A stretch of 50,722 bases of DNA, from positions 1 through 50,722 of the forward strand of contig JAUIAO010000044.1 of NCBI GenBank assembly GCA_030425425.1, given 5' to 3'. The notes beneath the pieces are model-generated. The model saw only the letters and a list, made by a program, of their open reading frames with translations. It had not been told where the DNA came from and did not search any database. Position 1 is the stretch's first letter, and every line of letters starts with the position of its first letter. The DNA comes from Bacteroidia bacterium. GTDB taxonomy: Bacteria; Bacteroidota; Bacteroidia; Cytophagales; Cyclobacteriaceae. A program made the position numbers and the translations under genes. Positions 1 through 7,013 of the stretch are shown piece by piece.

Positions 1-1
1 G

Positions 2-661
2 AAGAATGGAATGCGTTTTATGGTTGATGCGGAGGAGTCGTGGTATCAGGATGTGGTGGATGAAATGGTGTATAATCTGATGAGGAAGTACAACAAAGAT
101 GCTCCAAACGTTTATACAACATATCAACTGTATAGACATCAGGCTCTACCGAATCTGACCAAAGCTTATGAGCAGTTGACATCTGAGGGATTTTATTTCG
201 CAGCGAAGCTTGTGCGTGGAGCATATATGGAAAAGGAAAGAGAAAGAGCTCAGGAGAAAGGCTATCCTGATCCAATCAACCTAGATAAGGAATCAACTGA
301 CCGAGACTACAATGATGCCTGTAAATTCATGGCCGAGCACATTGATAAATGTGCGGTATGCGTTGGGACTCACAACGAAGAGTCTTCTCAGTTGATGGTT
401 AATCTGATGGATACTCATAGGATAGATCACCAAAACCCAAACATATTCTTTGCGCAGTTGCTTGGTATGAGTGATAATATTTCTTTCAAGCTGGCAGATT
501 TGGGTTACAATGTAGCCAAATATGTGCCGTATGGTCCTGTGGAAAAAGTGTTGCCGTATCTGTTTAGAAGAGCGGAAGAAAACACTTCGATCGCAGGTCA
601 GAGTGGGCGGGAGTATCGATTGATTCAGAAAGAGTTGAAAAGAAGGAAACTAAAGTCATAG
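2..661 (+). CDS. Proline dehydrogenase, 3' part (cut by window start)
   Basis: The reading frame is open to the first bases of the window, so this is the C-terminal part of a longer protein; the first ATG inside it (11) is not a convincing start. Proline dehydrogenase oxidises L-proline to pyrroline-5-carboxylate with FAD, the first step of proline catabolism. Family motifs seen are RGAYMEKER (substrate and FAD pocket region), GTHNE, and the C-terminal YGPVEKVLPYLFRRAEEN, which carries the paired arginines that bind the proline carboxylate. It ends soon after these, so it is the monofunctional type rather than a long PutA with a dehydrogenase domain. The toxin-antitoxin pair follows 36 bp downstream on the same strand. 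Confidence 0.93.
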   Translation, partial: KNGMRFMVDAEESWYQDVVDEMVYNLMRKYNKDAPNVYTTYQLYRHQALPNLTKAYEQLTSEGFYFAAKLVRGAYMEKERERAQEKGYPDPINLDKESTDRDYNDACKFMAEHIDKCAVCVGTHNEESSQLMVNLMDTHRIDHQNPNIFFAQLLGMSDNISFKLADLGYNVAKYVPYGPVEKVLPYLFRRAEENTSIAGQSGREYRLIQKELKRRKLKS

Positions 662-697
662 AATCGCTAAATTTGGGGTTTGTAATTTCCACAGATC

Positions 698-931
698 ATG
701 AACGCAGTTAGAGCAGAACTTCACAGATTGATAGATGAATCTCCAGACGAGGAGTTTTTGAATGTGATTCACAGTGTTTTTGAAGAGAAAACCCGTAAGT
801 CAACAGTTTGGGAAAAGCTCTCTGATGATCAGAGGCAGCATGTTTTGGATTCTGAAAAGCAAGTTTTAAACAAAGCTGCTTTGATTTCAAATGAAGAAAT
901 GATTGAAAGAAATTCAAAATGGCTCAAATAA
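698..931 (+). CDS. Putative antitoxin of a ParE-type toxin-antitoxin pair
   Basis: A 77-residue acidic, helical protein whose 3' end overlaps the following toxin gene by 13 bp, the usual antitoxin-then-toxin order. The stretch VWEKLSDDQRQHVLDSEKQ followed by ISNEEMIERNSKWLK resembles small antitoxins found next to RelE/ParE toxins in Bacteroidota, where the C-terminal part wraps the toxin. No ribbon-helix-helix or other DNA-binding motif is obvious, so autoregulation cannot be claimed. The call rests mainly on size, overlap and partner. Confidence 0.7.
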   Translation: MNAVRAELHRLIDESPDEEFLNVIHSVFEEKTRKSTVWEKLSDDQRQHVLDSEKQVLNKAALISNEEMIERNSKWLK

Positions 932-1227
932 TCTGGACACCCATTGCGGTGGAAGATTTTGAATCGATTCAAGAATATCTGCAGGTAAAATTTGGAGATC
1001 AATCTGTTACAAAATTCACAAAAAGAGTTTTTAGTTTCTTAAGGGTTCTGGAAAATCACCCTGATATCGGAGTGACAGAACTCAAAGAGAAAAACATTAA
1101 AAGCTTCGTTTTGACAAAACAGACTACAATTCTCTATAAGGTTGAAATAGACGCCATTTTCCTGATAGCTTTTTTTGATAATCGTCAAAAGCCAGAAAGT
1201 AAGAAGAAATTGATAGATAAATTTTAA
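919..1227 (+). CDS. ParE/RelE-superfamily toxin
   Basis: A 102-residue basic protein with the typical ParE/RelE layout: N-terminal beta strand (IIWTPIAVEDFESIQEYL), helices with aromatic and basic residues, then ENHPDIGV and the strand pattern IKSFVLTKQTTILYKV...IFLIAFFDNRQ, which matches the family signature of a conserved Arg/Lys before an aliphatic strand and a final FFDxRQ segment. ParE members poison gyrase and RelE members cut mRNA; which applies is not decided by the sequence. It overlaps the antitoxin by 13 bp and stops only 7 bp before the lysS ATG, so it is probably co-transcribed with lysS. Confidence 0.82.
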   Translation: MAQIIWTPIAVEDFESIQEYLQVKFGDQSVTKFTKRVFSFLRVLENHPDIGVTELKEKNIKSFVLTKQTTILYKVEIDAIFLIAFFDNRQKPESKKKLIDKF

Positions 1228-1234
1228 GTAATAA

Positions 1235-2956
1235 ATGCATCTGAGCGAACAAGAAATCCAGAGAAGACAAGAGCGTGAAGCTTTAATGAAAATGGGAATC
1301 GACCCATATCCAGCGGCACTTTTTGATGTGAATGTAAGCGCTAAGGATATTCATGAGAATTACGAACGCAGAAAAACTGACTATAAAGACATCAGCATCG
1401 CTGGGCGACTGATGAGCAGAAGAATCATGGGTTCAGCTTCTTTCGCTGAGATTCAGGATAGCACCGGTCGTATCCAGATTTATCTAAGAAGAGATGATAT
1501 CTGTCCTGAGGACGATAAATCACTTTACAATGATGTCTTCAAAAAGCGTCTTGATATTGGCGATATCATTGGAATCAAAGGATATGTGTTCACTACGCAG
1601 GTAGGGGAGATTTCTATCCATGTGACTGAGCTCAAAGTACTGAGCAAATCGCTACGTCCATTGCCGATTGTGAAGGAAACTGAGGACGAAGCAGGGAACA
1701 AAAAAACTTATGATGCATTTACAGATCCGGAGCAGCGCTATCGTCAGCGTTATTTGGATTTGATTGTGAATCCTCATGTAAAGGATACATTCATCAAGCG
1801 CACCAAGCTGGTGAATACCATTAGAAATTTCATGAATGAGCATGGATATTTGGAAGTAGAAACTCCAATCCTTCAGCCAATTCATGGTGGTGCGGCGGCT
1901 AGACCGTTTGAGACGCATCACAATACTCTGGACATGAAGCTTTATTTGCGAATTGCGAATGAACTTTATTTAAAGCGATTGATCGTTGGTGGGTTTGATG
2001 GAGTTTATGAGTTTGCCAAGGATTTCCGAAATGAAGGAATGTCACGATTCCACAACCCAGAATTTACCCAGGTAGAGCTTTATGTAGCTTACAAAGACTA
2101 CAACTGGATGATGGATTTTATGGAAGAGCTCGTTGAGCGAGTGGCGATCGATATCCATGGAGATACCAAAGTGAAAGTGGGTGAGAATGTGATTGATTTC
2201 CAGCGGCCTTGGAAGAGATTCACCATGTTCGAAGCGATTGAGCACTTCACAGGAATTGATATTTCAGAGATGGAAGAGGCTGAGCTTCGTGAAGTAGCTA
2301 AGAAACTAGAAGTACCTGTCGATGAGACGATGGGTAAGGCAAAGCTAATAGATGAAATTTTTGGAGAAAAGTGTGAAGGTCAGCTGATACAACCTACGTT
2401 CATTACGGATTATCCAGAGGAAATGTCTCCATTAACTAAGAAGCACCGATCTAAGCCAGGTTTAGTGGAGCGATTTGAAGCGATTTGTAATGGTAAAGAG
2501 ATCATGAATGCCTACTCAGAGCTTAACGATCCAATTGATCAACGAAAGCGATTTGAGGATCAACTGGAACTGGCAAAAAGAGGAGATGATGAAGCAATGG
2601 TGCTTGATGAAGATTTCCTGAGAGCATTAGAATTCGGAATGCCACCAACCGCAGGGGTAGGTTTGGGTATTGATCGATTAAGTATGATTATGACCAATTC
2701 TAATTCAATTCAGGATGTACTTTTCTTCCCTCAGATGAAACCTGAGAAAAAGACGAAAGTTTTAGAACTCACTGAGGATGAAAAAGCGGTTTTGGAACTT
2801 CTGAAACCTGAAGGAAAAATGGATTTGAACGCTTTGAAAGACAAAGCTGGCTTATCAAACAAAAAGTGGGACAAAGCAGTGAAAGGGTTGAGAAATGCTG
2901 GTGCTGTGAACGTTGCTAAAACTGACGAAGGGATGGAAATAGAAGCAATTAGTTAA
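1235..2956 (+). CDS. lysS: Lysyl-tRNA synthetase, class II, with C-terminal extension
   Basis: Charges tRNA-Lys with lysine in the cytoplasm. Domains are an N-terminal OB-fold anticodon-binding region at about residues 55-150 and the class II catalytic core at about 180-500, with motif 1 near 188-213, motif 2 ([18 protein letters not shown]) near 262-280 and motif 3 ([11 protein letters not shown]) near 474-485. At 573 residues it is about 70 longer than the E. coli enzyme. The extra tail after about residue 500 reads like a small winged-helix or SAP-type domain ([20 protein letters not shown], then [10 protein letters not shown]), a pattern I associate with Bacteroidota LysS. It starts 7 bp after the toxin stop and ends at a strong shared terminator. 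Confidence 0.97.
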   Translation: MHLSEQEIQRRQEREALMKMGIDPYPAALFDVNVSAKDIHENYERRKTDYKDISIAGRLMSRRIMGSASFAEIQDSTGRIQIYLRRDDICPEDDKSLYNDVFKKRLDIGDIIGIKGYVFTTQVGEISIHVTELKVLSKSLRPLPIVKETEDEAGNKKTYDAFTDPEQRYRQRYLDLIVNPHVKDTFIKRTKLVNTIRNFMNEHGYLEVETPILQPIHGGAAARPFETHHNTLDMKLYLRIANELYLKRLIVGGFDGVYEFAKDFRNEGMSRFHNPEFTQVELYVAYKDYNWMMDFMEELVERVAIDIHGDTKVKVGENVIDFQRPWKRFTMFEAIEHFTGIDISEMEEAELREVAKKLEVPVDETMGKAKLIDEIFGEKCEGQLIQPTFITDYPEEMSPLTKKHRSKPGLVERFEAICNGKEIMNAYSELNDPIDQRKRFEDQLELAKRGDDEAMVLDEDFLRALEFGMPPTAGVGLGIDRLSMIMTNSNSIQDVLFFPQMKPEKKTKVLELTEDEKAVLELLKPEGKMDLNALKDKAGLSNKKWDKAVKGLRNAGAVNVAKTDEGMEIEAIS

Positions 2957-2983
2957 ACTTAATTTCTGTTTTGAAATACCAAC

Positions 2984-3011
2984 AAAAAACCGGCACTGGG
3001 CCGGTTTTTTT
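2984..3011. terminator. Bidirectional intrinsic terminator
   Basis: Perfect 11-bp inverted repeat AAAAAACCGGC / GCCGGTTTTTT with a 5-nt loop, giving a GC stem followed by a T run on both strands. It lies between the converging lysS (plus) and GNAT gene (minus, stop at 3013) and can terminate both. Confidence 0.9.
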
Positions 3012-3012
3012 G

Positions 3013-3471
3013 TTATAAATCTCTTTTCAATACAATCTGATCTTCAGCTTGTTTGCCGTTTTCAATGATAGGCTGATCATAGTATTTGATGAAATGCCCC
3101 TTCACCACGAAATACTCTTCAAATTTTAGTTTCTTATAGAACTTGATTACATCTTCACTAGTGTCAGCTGTTTTCACAATAAGTGAGGAATATCCTTCAA
3201 GCTTTGAGATTCTGATGACATATTTCAAAATTTCCTTACCAACTCCTTTTCCTTGAAATTCATCAGAAATTGAAATGTTTTTCAATTCTATTTCGTCCAC
3301 ACTATTAGCATGTAATACAAATGTGCCGGCAGTCTGACCTTCTACTTCTGCCAGATAGCAGTCTCCAGAATAGAGGTATTTTTCGATCATTTCAATAGAA
3401 GGATCGGCCTTAAAAAGTAAATCAACTGGAGCTTTTTCCGAATGCCCCAATTTCCTAATCTCAACGTTCAT
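3013..3471 (-). CDS. GNAT-family N-acetyltransferase
   Basis: A 152-residue acetyl-CoA-dependent acyltransferase. The acetyl-CoA pyrophosphate loop QGKGVG sits at residues 73-78 after the beta strand EIELKNISIS, and the C-terminal part has the usual helix plus FYKKLKFEEY segment of GNAT folds. The substrate cannot be told. The start overlaps the upstream TfoX-N gene by 11 bp, implying translational coupling in a minus-strand operon murI, tfoX-N, GNAT. Transcription ends at the terminator shared with lysS. Confidence 0.88.
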   Translation of the reverse strand: MNVEIRKLGHSEKAPVDLLFKADPSIEMIEKYLYSGDCYLAEVEGQTAGTFVLHANSVDEIELKNISISDEFQGKGVGKEILKYVIRISKLEGYSSLIVKTADTSEDVIKFYKKLKFEEYFVVKGHFIKYYDQPIIENGKQAEDQIVLKRDL

Positions 3472-3799
3472 TTAGTTTTCTCTTTGCATGTTCTAGCCCC
3501 AATTCAATCCAATATGCCAATAGAGGTGCTGAATCATAGCCATCAGCCGAAACAAAAATAAATTCTTTCATCGATCTTTTGGTAAAGTCCATCTCTCTCA
3601 CGCCACTCATTTCAAAAACTTTCTCCATTTTTTCACCCACTACTCTGACCATTAGGTCATCATTAGTCACTCCTACAGTCATTTTTCCTTTATAGAGAAA
3701 AGCTACGCCACCAAACATTTTCTTCATTTCAATATGATCAATGTTCAATGAGTCTAGTTGTTCTTTGATCCGGTAAACCAGTTCTTCATTCAGTGCCAT
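3461..3799 (-). CDS. TfoX N-terminal domain protein
   Basis: A 112-residue protein with the TfoX-N fold signature: IEMKKMFGGVAFLYKGKMTVGVTNDDLMVRV, a conserved basic stretch, and the segment YDSAPLLAYWIELGLEHA near the end. TfoX in Gammaproteobacteria activates competence genes, but single-domain TfoX-N proteins such as this one have no settled role and lack the C-terminal helix-hairpin-helix half. I chose the ATG at 3799 (MALNEE) rather than one three codons upstream because it fits family starts. It is 15 bp downstream of the murI stop and overlaps the next gene. Confidence 0.82.
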   Translation of the reverse strand: MALNEELVYRIKEQLDSLNIDHIEMKKMFGGVAFLYKGKMTVGVTNDDLMVRVVGEKMEKVFEMSGVREMDFTKRSMKEFIFVSADGYDSAPLLAYWIELGLEHAKRKLNER

Positions 3800-3814
3800 A
3801 ATTCTCAATATTCT

Positions 3815-4636
3815 CTAAATATGCACAAATTGGCTGAAAATCTTATTTCCGAAAAACACCTCGGCGTGTCGATTGAAAATTTCTGTAGAATCGGTAGTCA
3901 AAAAATCTAGTCTTCCTGTCTTTGAACATTTGTCACTCATTTCAGGATGTCTTTGTAAATAATCCAAAAGGCTTGGTGCTACGATTTCTCCCTGATTCAA
4001 AACCTTCATTTCCTCTGGAATGAATTGTTTGATCTTGTCAATAAGCAGTGGATAGTGCGTGCAAGCAAGAAGAATGGTATCGATATCTTTCGATTTCTCC
4101 ATTAATTCATTCAGATATTTTTCTACAAAATAATCAGCGCCAGGCTGGTCAAACTCACCATTTTCCACCAAAGGAACCCACATTGGGCAACTTTGCTGAT
4201 GCACTGCCAGTTCTGGAAATATTTTTTTGATTTCAATCAAATACGATTCTGAATTGATCGTACCGGTGGTTCCCAGGACTCCTACATTTTTTGAACTGCT
4301 GTATTTCCCAATTACTTCAGCAGTAGGTCTGATAACACCCAATACCCGTTTGTCCGGAGCAATGTTTGGCAAGTCTTTTTGTTGGATATTTCGTAAAGCC
4401 TTTGCAGATGCAGTATTACATGCCAAAATTACCAAGTGACAGCCCTGATCAAACAAGTATTGCACACACTCCAGCGTATATTCGTAGATTGTTTCAAATG
4501 ATCTGTTTCCATAGGGGGTTCTGGCATTGTCTCCCAGATACAAAAAATCATTTTCTGGCAATACCTTGACAATTTCTTTGAGTACTGTCAGGCCGCCATA
4601 CCCAGAATCAAAAACTCCAATTGGACCCTTCCTCAT
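3815..4636 (-). CDS. murI: Glutamate racemase
   Basis: Converts L-glutamate to D-glutamate for peptidoglycan stem peptides. The protein has 273 residues, normal for the family. Signature motifs are GVFDSGYGG at residues 7-15, YLGDN at 33-37, the first catalytic cysteine C73 in LACNTAS, and the second catalytic cysteine C192 in ACTHYP. All catalytic positions are intact. It heads a minus-strand run with TfoX-N and GNAT and starts 2 bp after the stop of the upstream secreted-protein gene, so the four genes are probably one transcript. Confidence 0.96.
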   Translation of the reverse strand: MRKGPIGVFDSGYGGLTVLKEIVKVLPENDFLYLGDNARTPYGNRSFETIYEYTLECVQYLFDQGCHLVILACNTASAKALRNIQQKDLPNIAPDKRVLGVIRPTAEVIGKYSSSKNVGVLGTTGTINSESYLIEIKKIFPELAVHQQSCPMWVPLVENGEFDQPGADYFVEKYLNELMEKSKDIDTILLACTHYPLLIDKIKQFIPEEMKVLNQGEIVAPSLLDYLQRHPEMSDKCSKTGRLDFLTTDSTEIFNRHAEVFFGNKIFSQFVHI

Positions 4637-4638
4637 AA

Positions 4639-5181
4639 TTATTCGAATGGCAATTCGTCAATGATTTTTTGTAGTTTGTTCCTGTTGTAGGCGCCTTTTG
4701 TGGCATAAATAATTTCACCTTCCTCATCTAGTAAATAGAAATACGGATCGTTCTTATCGCTGATTTTTAGTGCCTCTTCGTAGGTTTTGAATGAACCCTT
4801 ATAGAATAGAATATGTGGGTGCAGTTTAGGATCTACATCTTTCTCTACTTTTTTCATCACTTTTCCATAGGCAGCTTTTTTGGCACCAGTCAGCATAGGA
4901 ATAAAATAAACATTCACATCATAGCTGAAACTAAACAACCCACCATCTTCAGGCTCTTTGATGAGCTGATCATAAACTGGATTGTACCAGCTTTTCAGAT
5001 CCGCTTCAGATTTTTTGGAAAAAGCAACCCCAATAAGGGTGTGTTTACCAGTAATGTCTTCAGGGATATTGACATAATCATTTACCAGGTTTTCTGCTTC
5101 CATGTCAGGAAAAACAGTGCCTTTTTGCGCGATTGTAACGAGGGGTAAAGTGAGTATGATGAATGTGATAATGTTTTTCAT
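4639..5181 (-). CDS. Secreted protein with thioredoxin-like features
   Basis: A 180-residue protein with an N-terminal signal peptide (residues 1-19, cleavage after TIAQ or nearby). The mature part has an ordered pattern of GKHTLIGVAF (strand after a GKxxL turn), a helix KSWYNPVYDQLIKE, a second strand NVYFIPMLTG, and YFYLLDEEGEIIYATKG near the end, which together resemble a thioredoxin fold of the Atp10/redoxin kind. No CxxC motif is present, so thiol redox activity is unlikely. It sits directly upstream of murI. I do not recognise a specific function. Confidence 0.72.
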   Translation of the reverse strand: MKNIITFIILTLPLVTIAQKGTVFPDMEAENLVNDYVNIPEDITGKHTLIGVAFSKKSEADLKSWYNPVYDQLIKEPEDGGLFSFSYDVNVYFIPMLTGAKKAAYGKVMKKVEKDVDPKLHPHILFYKGSFKTYEEALKISDKNDPYFYLLDEEGEIIYATKGAYNRNKLQKIIDELPFE

Positions 5182-5296
5182 AGGACTGGAGTCAAATTGA
5201 GGTTAATTACCGTTAAACTAATCTTTTTGTTCAGCACATAGGTAACCTTTTTTCATTTGATTAGTAAAATAATATGTCAAAAACTCAATTGCTCTA

Positions 5297-5749
5297 ATGT
5301 TCAACTTATTTAGTAAAAAGAAAAAATTCAAAGCCAATTGTGATCTAAGTGGTGATCCACTGGAAAAAGAAACTGCCTATATGATTTCCACCGCACAGAT
5401 CATTTCTTCGCACAAGTTTTGGGATAACATCATGACAGAGCCAGACACCATGTCTTATACAGAAGCACATTTCAAAAATGGTGATTCTACGGCTACTAAC
5501 ATCCGAAATATGATTTTCAAAAAATATGCTGGCACAGACAAAGCATGGGTGATTTCAGATGCTCAGCTTCATTTGTTTGAGCTAGACGAGTCAGCAGCGA
5601 AAAGTCAGGCGGATAAGTGGTGGGATTCTGAGGGTAAAGAAGTGCCAGTGGAGCTGAACACATCATTGGAAGCCTTAGATTCAAAATCATTTGATGATAT
5701 CAAGAACTATGCGGTGCAAGAAGCTGGCCGAAAAATGATGAGCTTATAA
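5297..5749 (+). CDS. Conserved hypothetical protein
   Basis: A 150-residue soluble protein with no signal peptide or membrane segment. It begins with a short basic stretch (FSKKKKFKANCDLSGDPLEKE) and continues as a mixed alpha/beta sequence rich in acidic and aromatic residues (WWDSEGKEVPVEL). The CDLSG segment resembles a zinc-ribbon-like start with a single cysteine, but a full cysteine set is missing. It stands alone between the divergent minus-strand operon and a terminator. I do not recognise the family. Confidence 0.75.
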   Translation: MFNLFSKKKKFKANCDLSGDPLEKETAYMISTAQIISSHKFWDNIMTEPDTMSYTEAHFKNGDSTATNIRNMIFKKYAGTDKAWVISDAQLHLFELDESAAKSQADKWWDSEGKEVPVELNTSLEALDSKSFDDIKNYAVQEAGRKMMSL

Positions 5750-5767
5750 TCCTCTTCATACAAAAAC

Positions 5768-5803
5768 AAGAAAGCCCAATTCCGTGAGGATTTGGGCTTT
5801 CTT
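5768..5803. terminator. Bidirectional intrinsic terminator
   Basis: Inverted repeat AAGAAAGCCCAA / TTGGGCTTTCTT with additional inner pairing, located between the converging hypothetical gene (plus) and yebC (minus, stop at 5821). The T and A runs on either side suit both directions. Confidence 0.85.
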
Positions 5804-5820
5804 AATTTTAGTGTTTCTCG

Positions 5821-6531
5821 TTAAGCGATGTTAGTAAACACCGCTTGCACATCATCATCATCTTCTATTTTGTCCAGCATTTTTTCAATCTCCTCCATTT
5901 GCTCCTCAGTAAATTCTACAGGTGTAGTCGGGATTCGCTGAAGGTTCGCTTTCTTGACTTCAATTTCTTGGTCTTCTAGTGCCTTGGACAATGTCCCGAA
6001 ATTGGTATAATCGGCGTAGAGATAAATCGTATCTTCGTTTTGATCTATTTCTTCCAGACCTGCATCGATCAGTTCTAGTTCCAGCTCTTCGAGATCTAAG
6101 TCCTCAGGTTTTTCAAATTCGAAAACGGCTTTTCGACTAAACATGAATTCCAGGGAGCCATTAGGAGCAAGTCCTCCGCCAGCTTTGCTAAAGTAAGATT
6201 TTACGTTTGCCACAGTTCTGGTGGTATTGTCCGTAGCGCATTCTACAAAGACTAGTACCCCATGTGGGCCTTTACCTTCATAGTTTACCTCAGTATATTC
6301 TGCAGCATCTTTACCACTGGCTCGTTTGATCGCATTTTCTATATTGTCCTTGGGCATGTTCTGTGCCTTGGCGTTTTGTATAGCCGTGCGCAGTTTGGCA
6401 TTCATGTCTGGTTCTGGCCCACCTTCTTTCACAGCCACAGTGATGGCTTTTGCAAGTTTTGGAAATATCTTGGACATCTTGTCCCATCGCGCCTCTTTGG
6501 CAGCTCTGCGGTATTCAAACGCTCTTCCCAT
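5821..6531 (-). CDS. YebC/PmpR-family protein
   Basis: A 236-residue member of the YebC/PmpR/TACO1 family, recently linked to translation of difficult peptides and also described as transcriptional regulators. It begins [23 protein letters not shown] and shows the conserved segments [16 protein letters not shown] (domain 1), the [18 protein letters not shown] stretch of domain 2, and the [13 protein letters not shown] loop. Length and the acidic C-terminus are typical. It has its own promoter (6556-6585) and ends at the shared terminator. Confidence 0.95.
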   Translation of the reverse strand: MGRAFEYRRAAKEARWDKMSKIFPKLAKAITVAVKEGGPEPDMNAKLRTAIQNAKAQNMPKDNIENAIKRASGKDAAEYTEVNYEGKGPHGVLVFVECATDNTTRTVANVKSYFSKAGGGLAPNGSLEFMFSRKAVFEFEKPEDLDLEELELELIDAGLEEIDQNEDTIYLYADYTNFGTLSKALEDQEIEVKKANLQRIPTTPVEFTEEQMEEIEKMLDKIEDDDDVQAVFTNIA

Positions 6532-6555
6532 AATTACGATCTAGTTTTCAGACCG

Positions 6556-6585
6556 CAAAAATACATAGTTGTGAATATTCTCAAA
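6556..6585 (-). promoter_or_regulatory. yebC promoter, Bacteroidota housekeeping type
   Basis: On the minus strand, TTTG (plus CAAA at 6582-6585) is followed after exactly 18 nt by TATTTTTG (plus 6556-6563), an exact match to the -33/-7 consensus TTTG-N18/19-TAnnTTTG. The yebC start lies about 25 nt downstream. Confidence 0.7.
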
Positions 6586-6604
6586 GCAGTCAGGCGATAC
6601 TACT

Positions 6605-6955
6605 TCAAGCTTTTATAGTATCAATAGCTTTTTTGAGGAGTTCTTCGTCGATAGGTTTTTGAATAAAAAACTGATAATTGATGTCATAATTTGTTTTCAG
6701 ATACTCTTCATTATGTGCTGTGATAACAATAATTTTTGGCTGATAGTCAAGCAGCTCCACAAATTCGGGTCCATCTAGTCCAGAAATATTAATATCCAGC
6801 AGAATAAAATCTGGCTTTAATTTTTCGACATTTAGAGCCGCTTGAACGGTATTTCCATAAACTCCTATTACTTTTATACCGCCAATTCTTTCGAGTAAAA
6901 ACTTCAAGTAATGCTGAGAACCAGGGTCATCCTCAACAATGATACATCTTAGCAT
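6605..6955 (-). CDS. Single-domain response regulator (receiver only)
   Basis: A 116-residue CheY-like receiver with no output domain. Residues for phosphorylation are present: acidic pair E8/D9/D10, phospho-acceptor D54 in LLDINISG, T79 in VITAH and K100 in FIQKPID. The N-terminal sequence MLRCIIVEDDPGSQHYLKFLLERI resembles receivers of LytTR-type regulators. No histidine kinase is nearby, so partner and output are unknown; such proteins often act by protein-protein contact. It stands between lptD and yebC, both on the same strand. Confidence 0.92.
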   Translation of the reverse strand: MLRCIIVEDDPGSQHYLKFLLERIGGIKVIGVYGNTVQAALNVEKLKPDFILLDINISGLDGPEFVELLDYQPKIIVITAHNEEYLKTNYDINYQFFIQKPIDEELLKKAIDTIKA

Positions 6956-7013
6956 GGTTAGGTTGGTTTATTCCATACAAATAAAGGAATATTCCCTTGA
7001 TTCTGAAAAATAA

